NCBI GenBank assembly: GCA_903906365.1
Contig: CAIVKC010000030.1
Location: 21,670 to 85,669 of the forward strand
Direction: 5' to 3'
Origin: an uncultured Bacteroidota bacterium
Lineage (GTDB): Bacteria; Bacteroidota; Bacteroidia; Chitinophagales; Chitinophagaceae
Length of the DNA stretch: 64,000 nucleotides
The notes under the pieces were generated by a model. It saw only the letters and a program-made list of their open reading frames with translations, was not told the DNA's origin and ran no database searches. The stretch's first letter is position 1. Each line of letters opens with the position of its first letter. Below, one piece after another: positions 35,182 to 45,027 of this stretch. The translations under genes were made by a program, and so were the position numbers.

Positions 35182-37998
35182 TCATGGCCTGCCGTCCTTT
35201 GCGCACCGGAAGCCCACGGTGGCATTGCGTTCAAAGCCCTGCGATACCCGGAGCAGGAACTGCCGGTAGTGCAGTTCGCGCGGCCCGCCCTGCACATACC
35301 ACCAGCTGGCAGAAGGCTTAAAATAAGAGCCCCCCTTCAGGATGATATAGCGGTGGCTGCCATTGAGGTACAGGTCATTGGTCAGCTGCCATACTGAACC
35401 GACCAGGTCATAAAGCCCATTGGGATTGACCCCCCGGGGGTAGGAGCCTACCGCATAGGGTTTGCCGTCACCCAGGTTGCATTTCATCGAATCGATCCCC
35501 TGAAGCCGGCTAACCGTCAGGGTGCTGTTTACGATTTCTTCCTGGCGGGTCACCGGTTGCTGCTGGATCCAGGGCCATTCGCGCAGGTCGGCCGTCTGGG
35601 CGGCGTACTGCCATTCCACTTCCGTCGGCAGCCTTTTTCCGGCCCATTGGGCATAGGCCCTGGCATCTTCATAACTGACATAGACAACCGGGAAATTTTC
35701 CTGACCCCGGGGAATCCTTCCTCCCGCCCAGTGTTTGAGGAAATTGGCCGGGTCCACCGGATGGTAGTGGCTGGAAAGCAAAAACTGCCTGAACGCTGCA
35801 TTGGTAACCGGGTAGGTGTCCATATAAAAGGAAGGGATATCCAGCAGACTGTCAAGGTCCTGCCGGGGATAGGCGATGAATTGGTCGCCGTTGGTGGCAT
35901 GAAAACGGAAATGCCCGGCCGCGATGGGGACCATACCGGGCGGTGTGCGGGATGCCGGGATGGTCCTTACCGAATGGGAGACCCTGCGGGCCGTCCCGGG
36001 GGTGAGGGTCAGCACCGTTTCGTCGAGCAGGATACCCGAATCCATGAGCTGGATTACCAGACTTCCTTCAAAGCGCCCGAAATGCCCGCTCACCGAAAAG
36101 CGGTGGTTTCCGGGATTTAACAGCGCGGGCTGCTTATCGTAGGAGGGGCTGCCCGCCCAGACCCTGATCTGCGTGCCCCTGCCGGCCGGAACGGAGAGGA
36201 GCAGCTCATCACCATCCAGGGACGCCTGCAGCAACTGCGGCAGCCGGGCTATGCAGTCCACCTCCCCTTCGTTGTTGGTTCCCAGCTCGCGCGCCGGGAA
36301 GGCATCCGTGGTGGCTTCCACCATCCATTTACCCCCCCGCTGCAAGGGCTCCAGCAGCCGGTGGTGCCAGAGGTCGGCATAATGAAAGCCCGCCGTTGGG
36401 GTGACTTCAATGAGGCTGCCCTGGAATCCCTGTGGAAGGATGCTGTAAATGGTATAAAGCGTTTTGTCCCCCGCTTCCCAGCGGTTGGCCCAGATGCTGT
36501 CCGGCAAGACCGGTATCATGGGCGTGAAGCCGCGGCCGGTGAAATTCAAGGTATTCTCCCGCAGGATACGGCTGGTTCGGCCCAGGTAGCCGTACTGCTC
36601 CTCTACCCATTCGGGCTGGCCGGGAGCCATGATATTGATTTCCGTGCCATATCCGTTGAAAAAGGACGTGGCGAATTCCCGGCGGATCTTTTCCCGGTAT
36701 AGTTCCGCCACCCGAAAGATGGCAAATTCGGGCCGGATGAGTTTGTTGAGGTTGAGCATCGGCGGGTAGTAGAGGGCGTTATGCACCCGCCCTGATACGA
36801 TGCCCGGCATATCGGCGGGTACGGCCATGCCTTCCGAATACATGATCACCCCGGATCTTACGCGGTCTGCGGCCTGTTGCAGCTGGCTGCTGGAGGAACC
36901 TTTGGTATCCAGCACCACCCCGTCGGCCGTCGTCTGGGAGATCAACCGGGAAAGGGATTTGAAATGATCCGCGCTGCGCGTGCCTTCGTCCCAGGGGTTG
37001 TAGCAGATAAAAAAACGGGCGCCCGCCTTTCGGCTGAGTTCCGCCTGCCTGCGCATGGCGGCAGTGCCGCCCGGCAGGTCCTCAAAGAGGTCGAACTGGT
37101 TGCGCTGATCCAGCCCAAGAGTGGGCCAGGTTGGCCAGACGCTGACCACATCGTCGCCGCCATAGAGCCGCTTGCCGCGCTCCAGGAATTGGGACAGGTG
37201 GTAGCTGTGGTCGGAGTAATCATAATAAAATTTGTCCCAGGCATCCATGAGGTGCATGACATAACTGTGCCGGATCCACTGCAGGTCTTTCCTGCGGAAC
37301 AGGCTGTCATCGAAGTAGGGCATGTCATAGAGCCACCGCTGCTGGAATGCAAGGGTCAGCCCCTGCTGCCAGCTGCCTTCATACCATTCCCCGTAGATCT
37401 GGTAGCTGACCTGCCCCCCTGGATAGAGCAGGGTTTCAAATCTTTTCCGCTCCCCGGACCTCAGCGAAGTTCGGTCCCGCCGCGACAGCATCATCAGCTT
37501 TCGGCCGCCGGCCAGCGGGTAGCCGTTGTAGCCCATCTCCCAGGCATTGTCGGGAAGAATCACGTTGACGGGTATGCGGCCGGGGAGGAACAGGTGGGCC
37601 CTGGAAAGCGGATGGGTACCCATGCCCGTTATAAAGGCCTCGCTCCCTGATTGCTCCAGGGGCAGTACATTGCGCAGTTCCAGGGTATCACGCGAATCAT
37701 TGGTGAAGACCAGGGTGCATTTGAGCAGGGAAGCGAGGGTATCAGTAAAAAGGATCCTCACCGAAAGGCCCGGAGCCGGCCGGCAGGTACTGTAGCTTTT
37801 TCCGTTGACTTCAAAACTGGCCAGGGGGAGGGGACGCTCAAAAGGGACCGTATGTCCGGAAAGTACCACAGAAACGGTCCTTTGCTGGGAGTCCAGGGTC
37901 ATCCGGGCGGCCGGCGGCTGGGCAAGGGCCCGGCCGGGCAGAAAAAACGATGCGGCGAGCGTTATCCGGACTAAAAGAGCAGCAGGTCGTAGATTCAT
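35182..37998 (-). CDS. Secreted putative glycoside hydrolase fused to an FGE/SUMF1-like domain
   Basis: This 938-aa exported protein starts at the ATG at 37998, with a signal peptide about residues 1-24. The N-terminal 680 residues have a beta-sandwich-like start and a central TIM-barrel-like part (YYDYSDHSYHLSQFLERG, VSVWPTWPTLGLDQRNQF, ARFFICYNPWDEGTR, DGVVLDTKGSSSS, VIMYSEGMAVP). D364 and E389 are candidate catalytic acids, but the family is not named. From about residue 689 an FGE-sulfatase (SUMF1/EgtB-like) domain follows: GMVPIAAGHFRFHATNG, SFYMDTYPVTNAAFRQFL and KRLPTEVEWQYAAQT, ending at GFRCAKD. The active-site cysteines of formylglycine-generating enzymes are missing (ILKGGSYFKPSASWWYVQGG), so it is probably a binding or structural module. 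Confidence 0.75.
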   Translation of the reverse strand: MNLRPAALLVRITLAASFFLPGRALAQPPAARMTLDSQQRTVSVVLSGHTVPFERPLPLASFEVNGKSYSTCRPAPGLSVRILFTDTLASLLKCTLVFTNDSRDTLELRNVLPLEQSGSEAFITGMGTHPLSRAHLFLPGRIPVNVILPDNAWEMGYNGYPLAGGRKLMMLSRRDRTSLRSGERKRFETLLYPGGQVSYQIYGEWYEGSWQQGLTLAFQQRWLYDMPYFDDSLFRRKDLQWIRHSYVMHLMDAWDKFYYDYSDHSYHLSQFLERGKRLYGGDDVVSVWPTWPTLGLDQRNQFDLFEDLPGGTAAMRRQAELSRKAGARFFICYNPWDEGTRSADHFKSLSRLISQTTADGVVLDTKGSSSSQLQQAADRVRSGVIMYSEGMAVPADMPGIVSGRVHNALYYPPMLNLNKLIRPEFAIFRVAELYREKIRREFATSFFNGYGTEINIMAPGQPEWVEEQYGYLGRTSRILRENTLNFTGRGFTPMIPVLPDSIWANRWEAGDKTLYTIYSILPQGFQGSLIEVTPTAGFHYADLWHHRLLEPLQRGGKWMVEATTDAFPARELGTNNEGEVDCIARLPQLLQASLDGDELLLSVPAGRGTQIRVWAGSPSYDKQPALLNPGNHRFSVSGHFGRFEGSLVIQLMDSGILLDETVLTLTPGTARRVSHSVRTIPASRTPPGMVPIAAGHFRFHATNGDQFIAYPRQDLDSLLDIPSFYMDTYPVTNAAFRQFLLSSHYHPVDPANFLKHWAGGRIPRGQENFPVVYVSYEDARAYAQWAGKRLPTEVEWQYAAQTADLREWPWIQQQPVTRQEEIVNSTLTVSRLQGIDSMKCNLGDGKPYAVGSYPRGVNPNGLYDLVGSVWQLTNDLYLNGSHRYIILKGGSYFKPSASWWYVQGGPRELHYRQFLLRVSQGFERNATVGFRCAKDGRP

Positions 37999-38221
37999 AA
38001 TGGAAGCTTGAAACGTAAAGACAGAAGGGGCAGTCAGCACAGTGGACAGGTCGGGTAGTCTCTTTTCGGGGAAAGGTTTACCGCCCCAAGATAAGGCATT
38101 CCCAAAAAATCCGGACAGCCCTTAGAAAGGGCTTCAAAAAAAGGGGGGATCTGTACAAGGGAGATACCCGGTCATAACCGGGGCCGGGATTTTTTACATG
38201 CACAAATTGTAACTTTAAAAG

Positions 38222-39913
38222 ATGGAACAACTATTCCGCAGCGCTGCCAGACTGATTGCTGCCAGGGACTTCGAAGGCCTTCGGTCGCTGGCCGTTCATA
38301 CTCCGCAGCATTTCAACTGGGTGTCGGACATATTTGAAGGCATTCATGTCAGGGAAAGCCCCGGGCAGACAGCCCTGCTTTGGACCGACGGGGACCTGGT
38401 TCAACATTATTCCTTTGCACGCATGAGCGCCATGGGTAACCAGCTGCTCAATTTCCTGCGCCGCAAAGGGGCCCGCCCGGCCGACGTGCTCTTTACCCAG
38501 ATGTCCCTGCAGCCGGTCAACTGGCTGGCCATACTGGCCTGCATCAAAGGGGGACTCCGGATGATTCCGGCGGCTACCATCCTCAGCGTACCCGACATCA
38601 TATACCGTTTTGGCAAACTCCTGCCCAAGGTGGTGATCGCAGACGGGGACAATGCAGAAAAAATCGATGAAGCCGAGCTGCGCAGCGGCCTGCAGGCGGA
38701 GATCAAAATCATTGCCTCCGGCAGCCGCCCGGGCTGGTTCAGCCTGCCGGAAATCGAGCGCGAAGAGGGCCATGCGGAGCCGGCCCTTACAAAGCCCGAT
38801 GACCCTTTGTTCCTGTTTTTCACCTCCGGGACCACGGGAATGCCCAAAGTAGTCACCCATACCCAGCTGAGCTATCCGCTCGGACACCTATCCACCGCCT
38901 CGTGGATCGGGCTGGGGAAAGGAGATATCCATTACAATATTTCCCAGCCGGGCTGGGCCAAATTTGCCTGGAGCAGTTTTTTTGCCCCCTGGAATGTGGG
39001 GGCCACAATTTTCGCCTTCCACCACAGCGGCCGTTTTCAGGCGCGCCAAACGCTGGAACTCATGGAAAAACACCGCATCACTACCTTCTGCGCCCCGCCG
39101 ACCGTGCTGCGCATGCTGATACAGGAGGATCTGGCGGCCTACAACTTCCATTTGAGGGAATGCGTGGCAGCAGGGGAACCGCTAAACCCCGAAGTGATCC
39201 AGGCCTGGAAGAAGGGGACGGGTATTTTGATCCGCGACGGGTTTGGCCAGACGGAAAGTACCTGCCTGGTAGCCAACCTGCCCGGCACCGAAGTCCGCTT
39301 CGGGTCCATGGGCAAACCCACCTTCCTCTATGAGGTGATCATCGCCGATGACCAGGGCCGGGAATTGCCCCCGGGTGAAGAAGGAAATATCTGCGTAAAA
39401 ATGGACAGCGCAAAACCCAACGGTATATTCAGGGAATACCATGGTGAACCCCTTAAAATGCAGGAGGTATTCCGTCACGGTCTCTATTTTACCGGCGACA
39501 AGGCCTACCGGGACCCGGACGGTTATATCTGGTTTGTGGGCCGGGATGACGATGTGATCAAGTCCTCCGATTACCGGGTGGGGCCCTTTGAAGTGGAAAG
39601 TGTCCTGCTGGAGCATGAAGGCGTCCTGGAATCCGCCGTTGTGGGCAGCCCCCACCCGGTCAAGGGTTTTGAGATAAAGGCCTTCGTGGTCCTCAATGGC
39701 CAATATCAGCCATCCGCCCAACTGGCCGTTGACCTGTTTGCCTTTTGCAAAAAAAACCTCTCTCCCTATAAAATGCCCCGGCTGATCGAATTCGTGACAG
39801 AGCTTCCCAAGACCATCAGCGGCAAGATCAGGCGGGTGGAACTGCGTGCCGGGGAAGCAGCGGCCAAGGCAGCCGGACGCAAAGGCCCCCACGAATACGC
39901 CTACCTTAAATAA
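38222..39913 (+). CDS. Acyl-CoA synthetase (AMP-forming, medium-chain type)
   Basis: This 563-aa ANL-superfamily enzyme activates a fatty or aryl acid through an acyl-adenylate to the CoA thioester. The P-loop is LFFTSGTTGMPKVVTH (about 198-213), followed by the aromatic-binding LREYHGE-like segment of acyl-CoA synthetases, the ATP motif RDGFGQTEST, the hinge GDKAYRDPDGYIWFVGRDDD and the C-terminal KTISGKIRR with the catalytic Lys. The N-terminal NWVSDIFEGIHV is characteristic of the acetyl/medium-chain (ACSM) branch rather than of long-chain FadD. It stands alone, with about 220 bp upstream, and converges on the methyltransferase gene. Confidence 0.92.
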   Translation: MEQLFRSAARLIAARDFEGLRSLAVHTPQHFNWVSDIFEGIHVRESPGQTALLWTDGDLVQHYSFARMSAMGNQLLNFLRRKGARPADVLFTQMSLQPVNWLAILACIKGGLRMIPAATILSVPDIIYRFGKLLPKVVIADGDNAEKIDEAELRSGLQAEIKIIASGSRPGWFSLPEIEREEGHAEPALTKPDDPLFLFFTSGTTGMPKVVTHTQLSYPLGHLSTASWIGLGKGDIHYNISQPGWAKFAWSSFFAPWNVGATIFAFHHSGRFQARQTLELMEKHRITTFCAPPTVLRMLIQEDLAAYNFHLRECVAAGEPLNPEVIQAWKKGTGILIRDGFGQTESTCLVANLPGTEVRFGSMGKPTFLYEVIIADDQGRELPPGEEGNICVKMDSAKPNGIFREYHGEPLKMQEVFRHGLYFTGDKAYRDPDGYIWFVGRDDDVIKSSDYRVGPFEVESVLLEHEGVLESAVVGSPHPVKGFEIKAFVVLNGQYQPSAQLAVDLFAFCKKNLSPYKMPRLIEFVTELPKTISGKIRRVELRAGEAAAKAAGRKGPHEYAYLK

Positions 39914-40167
39914 GACAGGTCGTTTTCGGGAAAAGCGATCTGTCCCCTACATCAAAACGGGCCGCCCACGGGCCATGCCGGGAGCAGCCAACCCACCGCC
40001 CGGCGGACCCGGTAATGGGGTAGGCGCCGGGTTTGCCCAAAAAATGGGGAAAGGATTTCGCATTGCCCCATAATATAGAAAGGCAAGTCTGCACAGGGAA
40101 TCCGTCCATTTTCCCCGGTCAGCTGCTCCTGGACCGGCCGGGAACCGGCCCCGTTCTGAAAAGGCCC

Positions 40168-40902
40168 TCACAATTTTTGGTAGAGCAGAAAATGCTGGAT
40201 GGGAAGGAACTCCTCCTGCCTGTATAATCCGAAACCGGCGGAGCGCATTTCCCGGTTGAGCTGGACCAGGGTGGTCTTATGAAGGGCTTTGATGGCAATG
40301 GCCGGGTCCTCCCCGCGGTATTCGATCAGCAGGATCCTGCCATGGGGCCGTAGGGCTTTTTTGATGGACTCCAGCATCTCCCGGGGATATTCCAGTTCAT
40401 GATAAACATCCACCATAATGGCCAGGTCAATGCTGTTGGCGGCCAGGTTGGGAGAAAAGGGGGACCCTTTGACCACTTCCACCACGCTGTCCTTTAGCCT
40501 GGCCTTCCTGTTGCGCAAATAGCGGATCATTTCATCCTGTATATCCACGGCGTACACCCTGCCTTTTGGCAGCCTGGCCGCTATCCGGAAACTGTAATAG
40601 CCCGTCCCGGCGCCGATATCGGCCACTGCGCTGGCAGGCAGGAGGGCTATTTTTTCAATCGCCAGTCTCGTGTTTTCCTCTTTTTGTCTTTCGTCTCTTT
40701 CCAGCCAGTCGGCGCCGGAGGCCCCCATCACCTGCGCAATTTCCCGGCCCATGTAGCATTTTCCAATGCCGTCCGTGGAGGCTTTCTGGTAAGTATACAA
40801 GCTGTCGCCTCCCGGGCTTTTAGGGCCTGAACCCACCTGGGTCTGGAATGGCCCCGGACCAGGGATAAAAAAGAAGGCGGCCAGTAATAAGGGATTTTTC
40901 AT
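40168..40902 (-). CDS. Class I SAM-dependent methyltransferase (exported-looking)
   Basis: This 244-aa protein starts at the ATG at 40902, giving MKNPLLLAAFFFIPGPGPF, a probable signal or anchor. The methyltransferase core has motif I SAVADIGAGTGYYSFRIA, motif post-I GRVYAVDIQDEM, and DLAIMVDVYHELEYPREML with the following RPHGRILLIEYRG. A preceding segment, GREIAQVMGASGADWLERDE, is typical of a periplasmic Bacteroidota methyltransferase group. The substrate is unknown. It converges on the acyl-CoA synthetase gene. Confidence 0.82.
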   Translation of the reverse strand: MKNPLLLAAFFFIPGPGPFQTQVGSGPKSPGGDSLYTYQKASTDGIGKCYMGREIAQVMGASGADWLERDERQKEENTRLAIEKIALLPASAVADIGAGTGYYSFRIAARLPKGRVYAVDIQDEMIRYLRNRKARLKDSVVEVVKGSPFSPNLAANSIDLAIMVDVYHELEYPREMLESIKKALRPHGRILLIEYRGEDPAIAIKALHKTTLVQLNREMRSAGFGLYRQEEFLPIQHFLLYQKL

Positions 40903-41110
40903 GAAGCGGTAATATAAAAAAAGACCAGTCAGCCCGACGCCCCCATTCAGCCGGCGTACAACCTGTAATTTAGTCCATTTGTGATGATCTGATACAGCTC
41001 CCTTTCCCGGTCTTTTTTTTACCCAGGTCCGCCAAAGCGGAATCATACCCGGGGGTTTGGGTTTAGGCTGTATCTTTAGCCGGTCTCAATGAACCAGTAA
41101 AGCCCAGCAT

Positions 41111-43153
41111 ATGAAATTTGGATTTCCTGTCCTGCTCCTTGTATTGAGCCTGCATACTTCGGCCCAGTTGAACCAGCCCCCCCAAACCACCACGACTGGT
41201 CCAGTCGCTCCCGGCCTACCGGGTGTTTCCGCTGTGTATAGCGAACTTCCCCTGGGTGCGATCAGGCCGCAGGGCTGGCTTGGGGAAATGCTCCTTCGCC
41301 AGAAAAGCGGGGCCACCGGAAACCTCGATCAGCTCTACCCCCAGGTGATGGGACCGCGCAATGGCTGGCTCGGCGGGGACGGAGACCAGTGGGAAAGGGG
41401 ACCCTACTGGCTGGATGGCCTGCTGCCCCTGGCCTATATCCTGCACGACAGTGCGCTGATCGCCAAAACCAAACCCTGGATTGAATGGGCCCTTGCCAGC
41501 CAGCAGCCCGACGGATACTTCGGACCCGCAAAAGATTTCAGTCCGGAACCGGGCCTGCAGCGCGATAACTGCCGCGACTGGTGGCCCAAAATGGTGATGC
41601 TTAAAATTCTTAAACAATATTATTCGGCTACCGGGGATAAGCGGGTTATCAATATGATGACCCGATATTTCCGCTACCAGCTCCGTGAGCTGCCCCTGAC
41701 CCCGCTGGATCACTGGTCCTTCTGGGGCCGTTACCGCGCGGGGGATAACCTCATGGTGGTCTACTGGCTCTATAACATCACCGGGGACTCTTTCCTGCTG
41801 GAACTGGGCGATCTCCTGCACAGCCAGACCTTTGATTATACGGAAGCCTTCCTGCATACCAATATGCTTTCCGAAACCGGGAGCATCCATGCCGTCAACC
41901 TGGCCCAGGGATTAAAAGAGCCACTGGTCTATTACCAGCACCACCCGGAGAAAAAGTACCTGGAAGCCACCCAAAAGGGACTGGCCGACCTGCGCCTGCA
42001 CGACGGGTTTGCCAATGGCCTCTTTGGCGGGGACGAATCCCTGCACGGCAATAACCCCACGCAGGGCTCCGAATTATGTACTGCCGTGGAGATGATGTTC
42101 AGCCTGGAAACGATCCTGTCCATAACCGGTAATGTCAGTTACGCCGACCAGCTGGAAAAAATTGCCTTCAACGCACTTCCGGCCCAGACGACCGAAGATT
42201 ACCTGAACCGGCAGTATTTCCAGCAGGCAAACCAGGTCATGGTATCACGCCATATGCGCAATTTCGATATCAACCACGGGGGCACCGACCTGTGCTACGG
42301 ACTGCTGACGGGCTATCCCTGCTGTACGGCCAATATGCACCAGGGATGGCCCAAGTTCACCCAAAACCTCTTCTACCGGACCTCAGACCAGGGCCTGGCG
42401 GCCATGTTGTATGCCCCCTGCGAGATGAAGGCCACGGTGATGGGGGGAAAAGAGGTCAGCATCAGGGAGCTGACCAATTATCCATTTGAGGAAACCATCC
42501 GCTTTACCATCAGCACCCCCGGCAACAACCGCCCGCTGTCCTTTCCCTTTCACCTGCGCATACCCCAGTGGTGCAAAAAGGCCACCATACAAATCAACGG
42601 GTCTGTTTTCCTGGATTCCTGCCCGGGTAACCAGGTCGTGCGCATCAACCGGGCCTGGAAATCAGGGGATGTGGTGGCACTGACCCTTCCCATGCCCATA
42701 TTTCGCAACCGCTGGTATGAAAATGCCGTATCAGTAGAAAGGGGACCCCTGACCTACTCGCTGAAAATCGGCGCGGCCAGCAGGGAGGTCTCCAACCAAA
42801 AGGATCCGCTGCTCTACGGCCGATCCTATTACGAAATCAGCCCCACCACTCCCTGGAATTACGGGCTTACCGAGGTGGATGATTCCGCTGTAGAAAGCCT
42901 GTTCCGGTTTGAAAAAAAACCTATGGCCGGCTCCTATCCCTGGAATGAGGAAAATGCTCCGGTTATGATACGGACCAGGGCCCGGCGTATTCCTTCCTGG
43001 GGGCTCTACAATGATATGACCGGTCCCCTGCCCCGATCCAATATCTACCAAATGGAGGCCGATTCCCTCCAGGAGGAAATCATACTGATACCCTATGGCT
43101 GCACCCGGCTGCGTATCACCGAATTCCCGGTTATCGACCCGCCACATCCATAG
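41111..43153 (+). CDS. GH127-type beta-L-arabinofuranosidase-like glycoside hydrolase
   Basis: This 680-aa secreted enzyme (signal peptide MKFGFPVLLLVLSLHTSAQ) has the (alpha/alpha)6 barrel of the former DUF1680 group. Zinc-binding and catalytic residues are seen as SELCTAVEMM (E321, C323) and YPCCTANMHQGWPK (C404, C405). This set is equivalent to the Glu and three Cys of the HypBA1 site, where one Cys is the nucleophile. Other features are GGDGDQWERGPYWLDGLLPL and RMPQWC-like IPQWCKKATIQING near the C-terminal beta domain. The exact substrate (beta-L-Araf or another pentofuranoside) cannot be fixed. It is a single gene whose function fits the surrounding polysaccharide-degrading enzymes. Confidence 0.88.
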   Translation: MKFGFPVLLLVLSLHTSAQLNQPPQTTTTGPVAPGLPGVSAVYSELPLGAIRPQGWLGEMLLRQKSGATGNLDQLYPQVMGPRNGWLGGDGDQWERGPYWLDGLLPLAYILHDSALIAKTKPWIEWALASQQPDGYFGPAKDFSPEPGLQRDNCRDWWPKMVMLKILKQYYSATGDKRVINMMTRYFRYQLRELPLTPLDHWSFWGRYRAGDNLMVVYWLYNITGDSFLLELGDLLHSQTFDYTEAFLHTNMLSETGSIHAVNLAQGLKEPLVYYQHHPEKKYLEATQKGLADLRLHDGFANGLFGGDESLHGNNPTQGSELCTAVEMMFSLETILSITGNVSYADQLEKIAFNALPAQTTEDYLNRQYFQQANQVMVSRHMRNFDINHGGTDLCYGLLTGYPCCTANMHQGWPKFTQNLFYRTSDQGLAAMLYAPCEMKATVMGGKEVSIRELTNYPFEETIRFTISTPGNNRPLSFPFHLRIPQWCKKATIQINGSVFLDSCPGNQVVRINRAWKSGDVVALTLPMPIFRNRWYENAVSVERGPLTYSLKIGAASREVSNQKDPLLYGRSYYEISPTTPWNYGLTEVDDSAVESLFRFEKKPMAGSYPWNEENAPVMIRTRARRIPSWGLYNDMTGPLPRSNIYQMEADSLQEEIILIPYGCTRLRITEFPVIDPPHP

Positions 43154-43419
43154 ACAGGCCCATTGAAGGGATTGCCAGGTACCGCCCGGTGGGTGGCCGG
43201 ATGCCGGGACAGCACCGGCCGGTGAACCTAGGTTTTCCCATTTGGGGCCTGATTAAATGCATTTTTCGAAAAATAAATGCTTTCTTGCCTTTTTTTTAGT
43301 CCTGGTTTTTTTGTGCAAGAGGTCGCCGCCAGGATCTGTAATTATTTTTTAACCACTCCATTTGACAGTGCGGCCCAGGCTGACTTCAGCTGGAGCAAAC
43401 ACCCCAAAACCTTCCCTGT

Positions 43420-45027
43420 ATGAAATGTTGTCTGTTTGTTCTGTTTTGCCTGGCTTCGGTTTATTTACCGGCCCAGCGCAGCAAATTCACCTTTAAGCTT
43501 GGCCAGGAATACGAGCTTCCCCGTAAGACCGAGGACCTCGCTTTTTTTGGAAACGAAAAGGACGGGATTGTGAATCTTTCCCTCAAACGGGAAGAACTCA
43601 TCATGGTCCGATTCGATCCCATCACCCTCAACAAAACCATTGAAAAGACCATCAATATCCCGGATGCCTCCCGCAATTTCAACTCCGAGACCCTTGCCCA
43701 ATTCGGCAACGGAAATTATTTCTGGCTGCACAGCGACTGGGACAAAAGCAATGAAAGGGAAATGCTTTTTTATGATAAAATCGATGTGCAGTCCGGCAGG
43801 ATCTCCGAGGCAAACCATAAAATACTGGAAGCCTCCAAAATAGCGGGCAGCGGAGCGGTCTCCGGCATGTCTGTTTTTAATTTTAAGGTAACGGGAAAGT
43901 ATAATTACGACTATGATGCCCATCGAACCAAATTGCTGGTCAGTTACCGCCTGTTTCCGGAGTTCAGAAACGATAAAAAAAATATCGACGTCCTGGGCCT
44001 GCAGGTTTTTGATGAAAATATGACCAGGCTATGGGGCGGTGAATTCCGGATGCCTTATACGGAAGCCGTCATGGACAACGAAGATTTTTCGGTGGACTCC
44101 AAAGGCAATGCCTACCTGCTGGCCAAGGTCTATGAAAGCGATAAAAGAAAAGAAAGGGATAAATCCACGGGCAAAGCCGGGTATCATTTTGAAATTTTAA
44201 AGTTCACCAGGGAAAGCAAAAAAATTGCCATCACCCCGGTAAGTATCGATGATAATTTCATCCGCGAAAGCAGCCTGATTGAAAACCCCTCCGGGGAAAT
44301 GATCCTGGCCTGCACCTATTCCAAAAACCATAAGGGTACCGGCACCGACGGCATCTTTTTGGCCACCCTCGGACTGGACGGTAAAATCGTAAAATACAAG
44401 AACGGCTACTACGAGTTTCCCAAGGAGGAACTGGAAAAATTTGCTTCCGCCCGTGCAAAAAGAAAAATAGAAAAGAATGAGGACTACGAAACCCCAAACC
44501 TGAAGGTGAGGCAGGTGGGGGTACTTCCTGACGGCAGTATTTTCATCAGCTGCGAGGAGTTTTGGGTGGAAGTGCATTACTATTACTCCACTTCGGGTGC
44601 CTATTCTGAATCCCGTACCTATTATTATTCTGATATACTGGCCACCAAGATCGATGCTTCCGGTAAGTTTGAATGGCTCCGGAAGATTCCAAAAAGGCAA
44701 AGAGGGGCAGTACCCCGCGGAACGATGGGATATAAGCTGATCAGCGATGGTTCGGGATTTTATTTTCTGTACCTGGATAATCTCAAAAACCTTCACCTCG
44801 AAGAAGACCAGGTTCCCAAATACCATGTGGACGGATACGGCGGGCAGGTGGTTGTCTCCAAACTCGACGGCCAGGGAAACCTGAGCAAGGAGCTGCTCTT
44901 CGATACCCGGGAAGAGGACATCATGATCTTCCCCACGGATTTTTACCAGATCAACGGCAACCAGTTCATCGGCAGGGCCAAACTGAAAAAGACCCTGTTT
45001 CAGCCTTTGCTCATTACCGTGAACTGA
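43420..45027 (+). CDS. Large secreted protein, unknown function
   Basis: This 535-aa exported protein has a signal peptide (MKCCLFVLFCLASVYLPAQ). The mature part is rich in beta strands and contains Asp/Gly turn repeats (for example FDENMTRLWGGEFRMPY, DSKGNAYLLAKVYESD, SDGSGFYFLYLDNLKNL), a pattern like a beta-propeller. No named family is recognised. A palindromic AT-rich block (ATTTTTCGAAAAAT, 43261-43274) lies about 150 bp upstream and may belong to its promoter region. A strong terminator sits about 240 bp downstream. Confidence 0.7.
   Translation: MKCCLFVLFCLASVYLPAQRSKFTFKLGQEYELPRKTEDLAFFGNEKDGIVNLSLKREELIMVRFDPITLNKTIEKTINIPDASRNFNSETLAQFGNGNYFWLHSDWDKSNEREMLFYDKIDVQSGRISEANHKILEASKIAGSGAVSGMSVFNFKVTGKYNYDYDAHRTKLLVSYRLFPEFRNDKKNIDVLGLQVFDENMTRLWGGEFRMPYTEAVMDNEDFSVDSKGNAYLLAKVYESDKRKERDKSTGKAGYHFEILKFTRESKKIAITPVSIDDNFIRESSLIENPSGEMILACTYSKNHKGTGTDGIFLATLGLDGKIVKYKNGYYEFPKEELEKFASARAKRKIEKNEDYETPNLKVRQVGVLPDGSIFISCEEFWVEVHYYYSTSGAYSESRTYYYSDILATKIDASGKFEWLRKIPKRQRGAVPRGTMGYKLISDGSGFYFLYLDNLKNLHLEEDQVPKYHVDGYGGQVVVSKLDGQGNLSKELLFDTREEDIMIFPTDFYQINGNQFIGRAKLKKTLFQPLLITVN

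Noticed and set aside
38109..38140. Hairpin AGCCCT...AGGGCT before the acyl-CoA synthetase gene
   Set aside because: It is followed by an A-run on the forward strand, and on the reverse strand the T-run precedes the stem, so it is not an intrinsic terminator in either direction.
43261..43274. Palindrome ATTTTTCGAAAAAT as an operator
   Set aside because: A/T-rich palindromes of this length arise easily in AT-rich leaders, so it is noted only as context for the downstream gene.
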